From: Acinetobacter higginsii
GTDB lineage: Bacteria > Pseudomonadota > Gammaproteobacteria > Pseudomonadales > Moraxellaceae
Length of the DNA stretch: 64,000 nucleotides
Direction of reading: 5' to 3'
NCBI RefSeq assembly: GCF_000369525.1
Contig: NZ_KB850072.1
Coordinates: 2,288,606-2,352,605, forward strand
In this document: positions 61,731 through 64,000 of the stretch, piece by piece
How the letters are laid out: each line of letters opens with the position of its first letter
How positions within the stretch are numbered: the first letter of the stretch is position 1
The notes under the pieces: generated by a model
What the model was told of the DNA's origin: nothing
Seen by the model: only the letters and a program-made list of their open reading frames with translations
Databases searched by the model: none
Program-made: the position numbers and the translations under genes

Positions 61731-64000
61731 ATGAAAATTTTATCAATCCGACTGAAAAATTTGGCATCTCTGGCAGATGAGCATTTTATTGATTTTGAAA
61801 CTGAGCCTTTGGCCAGTGCTGGACTGATTGCCATAGTCGGAAAAACAGGTGCGGGTAAATCTACGATTTTAGATGCCATGTGTCTGGCCTTATTTAATAA
61901 AATTCCCCGCCTCAAAGAAAGTGACGGCAAACTATTAGATGTCGATGGTTCGGAACTACTGACCAACTCCCCTTTAACGGTTTTACGTCGCGGCACAGGA
62001 CATGGTTTTGCCGAACTGTGTTTTGTGGCACAAGACCAAAAGCATTACCTCGCACGTTGGGAGATTAAACGTGCCCGTGAAAATGCCAGTGGTAAACTGC
62101 AAAGTGTGCAACGCTCACTCAAATGCCTGACCGATGGCGTGGTGATTGCAGATAAAACCAAAGCGGTTGAAGCGCATATTCAACAGATTACTCAACTGAG
62201 TTTTGAGCAATTCACCCGTGCGGTACTGTTGGCACAGTCTGAAGTCACCGCATTTTTAAAAGCGCGTGATAATGAGCGTGGTGAGTTACTCGAATATCTG
62301 ACCAATTCCAGTATTTTTGCCAAGATTGGACAACTAGCTTATGCAAAGACCAAAGAAATAGCTGATCAGCGCAAGCAACTAGAAAATATGCTCGGTCATA
62401 TTGAAATCCGTTCAGATGAAGAAGTTGCCGAATTACAGACTCAATTTCAGCAGATACAACAACAGGTTCAACAGTTGGAAGCCGACAAAGTTCAGCTCAA
62501 TCAACAGCAACAATGGTTTAAACAGCGACAGAAACTCGAAACTGAAATCACACTGAAACAACAACAGCATGACATTCAAATTCAAGCACATCAGGCTTTA
62601 GCCGCAGATCGCAATCGACTCAGCCAACTCGAAACCTTTTCAGGCATTCGTCCGATTGTGTTCCAACAGCAACAATTGGAAAAAGCACTGCAACAGCTTG
62701 AACCACAGATTCAACAAAAGCAGCAGCACTTTACGGCTTTAAGCACCCAATTTGAGCAAGAAAAAATAGCTTATACGCAGGCTGAAACGGCCTTACATCA
62801 ATTTCAAAGCTTTGAACAAAACCATCAGCATGAACTCACTCAAGTGCGTAAATATGTACAGGAACGTGAATACATTGCCGATGAATATAAAAAAATCAAA
62901 GTTCGCTTAAACCAAAACGAAGCGCAACAACAACCTTTACTTGAGCAACAGCAGCAATTTGAACAAAGTCGCCACAGTCTATCCATACAACAACAGAGCT
63001 GTTCTGTACAACTGCAACAGAGTGCACAATTCTCTACTTTAGATAAAGGCTTGAATGCACATATTCAGCAGCTAAAGCAATTTATTCTACAATACCAAAA
63101 AGTCGAACAGAATTTAGGTTCGATTCAACAGGCTCAGTCCAAGCTTGAACAAGATCAGATCGTGTTGAATGAGCTCATTCAAAAATTTGGCACACCACAA
63201 CAGATTGAAAGCCAGCTTGAACAGAAACAAAAACTCAGAGAACAGCAACAAGCCCGACTGAATCAACTGGATCTGATTCAGCAAAAGTTACAGCATTATT
63301 TTGAGCTTAAAAAAGAACGTGATGAGCTAGGCGATAAGCTCAGTAGCACACAGCAACAACATCAGCAGCTTGACCAACAACTGCAAACTAGCCAAGGCGC
63401 ATTCCAATCTGCCAAAAATGAACGGGAAAAGTTGCAGCTAATGTTGCAACAACAACGTTTATTACATGCTGAAAATATTGAACATCTCCGTGCAGAACTC
63501 AAACACGGCGAAGCCTGTCTGGTCTGTGGCAGCACCGAACACCCCTACCGTGATGATGCCAGTCAGCTCTCCAAAGCCTTGTATGAGCTGCAACAACAGC
63601 AAGAGCAACAGGCCATCCAAAAAGAGCAACAATGCTTTCAACTTTGGCAAAATACACAGCAGCAATTTACCCAGATTCGTACCGAACTGAAGCAATTGCA
63701 ATCTGCCATGCAACAAGCAGATGACAAATTTAAGCTGCAACATCAGGAATTAGTCAAACATGCAGCACAGTTCGAGATGCTATTAGATTTAACTCAATCG
63801 CATGCGGAAATCACTACAGTTCAACAGCAATACATCAATGAGGCAACCCAGTTCAAACAGCAGATTGAAATTGAATTACAGCAACTGCATCAGTCCAATA
63901 AAGACCACTATCACCTGACTCAAACGATTCAAAATATCCGCTATCAACTCGAAAGCGTACAGCAGTCACAACAACAGATTCAACATGTTGTAGATTGCCT
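61731..64000 (+). CDS. sbcC: Exonuclease subunit SbcC, incomplete at the window edge
   Basis: 756 codons are visible; the gene runs past 64000 (family length is over 1000 aa). Walker A is VGKTGAGKSTILDAMCLALF. Long Gln-rich coiled coils follow, separated by the zinc hook GEACLVCGSTEHPYRDD at about codon 595. It is the SMC/Rad50-like ATPase of SbcCD, joining DNA ends through the hook. The Walker B and signature motifs of the C-terminal half lie outside the window. Confidence 0.95.
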   Translation, partial: MKILSIRLKNLASLADEHFIDFETEPLASAGLIAIVGKTGAGKSTILDAMCLALFNKIPRLKESDGKLLDVDGSELLTNSPLTVLRRGTGHGFAELCFVAQDQKHYLARWEIKRARENASGKLQSVQRSLKCLTDGVVIADKTKAVEAHIQQITQLSFEQFTRAVLLAQSEVTAFLKARDNERGELLEYLTNSSIFAKIGQLAYAKTKEIADQRKQLENMLGHIEIRSDEEVAELQTQFQQIQQQVQQLEADKVQLNQQQQWFKQRQKLETEITLKQQQHDIQIQAHQALAADRNRLSQLETFSGIRPIVFQQQQLEKALQQLEPQIQQKQQHFTALSTQFEQEKIAYTQAETALHQFQSFEQNHQHELTQVRKYVQEREYIADEYKKIKVRLNQNEAQQQPLLEQQQQFEQSRHSLSIQQQSCSVQLQQSAQFSTLDKGLNAHIQQLKQFILQYQKVEQNLGSIQQAQSKLEQDQIVLNELIQKFGTPQQIESQLEQKQKLREQQQARLNQLDLIQQKLQHYFELKKERDELGDKLSSTQQQHQQLDQQLQTSQGAFQSAKNEREKLQLMLQQQRLLHAENIEHLRAELKHGEACLVCGSTEHPYRDDASQLSKALYELQQQQEQQAIQKEQQCFQLWQNTQQQFTQIRTELKQLQSAMQQADDKFKLQHQELVKHAAQFEMLLDLTQSHAEITTVQQQYINEATQFKQQIEIELQQLHQSNKDHYHLTQTIQNIRYQLESVQQSQQQIQHVVDC

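Noticed and set aside
61731..64000. Gln-rich repeats suggesting a low-complexity repeat tract
   Set aside because: They are the coiled coils of SbcC with a normal zinc hook in the middle.

Overview
The window looks like an Acinetobacter chromosome. Supporting signs are AT-rich DNA, antABC genes of the Acinetobacter/Pseudomonas anthranilate dioxygenase type, hemB next to thiO, a small four-helix membrane protein typical of the genus, and a tmRNA (ssrA) with the tag ANDESYALAA. The genus call is an inference from gene content and protein sequence; no search was run.

Layout. 1-5.4 kb: MocR regulator, an SDR-SDR-GST operon, a PF10118 metal-dependent hydrolase and an HxlR regulator. 5.6-7.7 kb: a broken methyltransferase gene and a DUF262/HNH (GmrSD-like) restriction-type protein. 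7.9-8.2 kb: decayed attachment-site repeats derived from the tmRNA 3' end. 8.2-36.7 kb: a large accessory block dominated by organosulfur scavenging: FMN reductase, three SsuD-like flavin monooxygenases, two TonB-dependent receptors, a private tonB-exbB-exbD, two Tat-type lipoprotein oligopeptide-like binding proteins, an SsuABC-like transporter, tatAB with a broken tatC, a truncated Dpp-type permease pair, a class II aldolase and a DszB-like putative sulfinate desulfinase. It is followed by chrBA (chromate), a small secreted peptide and a TetR/SDR/nitroreductase module. 36.6-36.8 kb: another decayed att repeat. 37.1-40.5 kb: SRPBCC, SDR, aldo/keto reductase and LysR. 40.5-41.45 kb: truncated tyrosine integrase and ssrA. 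41.6-64 kb: ordinary chromosome: ggt, emrAB, an AraC regulator, antABC with an aromatic-acid transporter, a methyltransferase, thioesterase, hemB, thiO, an epimerase, a candidate sRNA, GNAT, VOC, crotonase and sbcDC (sbcC runs off the end).

How it works together. Each operon of the sulfur block begins with a sigma-54 promoter (GG-N10-GC), and each promoter has an inverted repeat of the TGTTG-N6-CAACA (TGT-N10-ACA) type, or a degenerate form of it, about 60-120 bp upstream. This suggests one regulon under a single enhancer-binding activator (SfnR-like is plausible) that is not encoded in the window. The receptors and TonB would import sulfur compounds to the periplasm, the binding proteins and ABC permeases would move them inward, and the FMNH2-dependent monooxygenases plus the desulfinase would release sulfite. 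The block lies between repeats of the ssrA 3' end, with a truncated P4-type integrase beside the intact ssrA, so 7.9-41.1 kb reads as a tandem array of islands inserted at ssrA.
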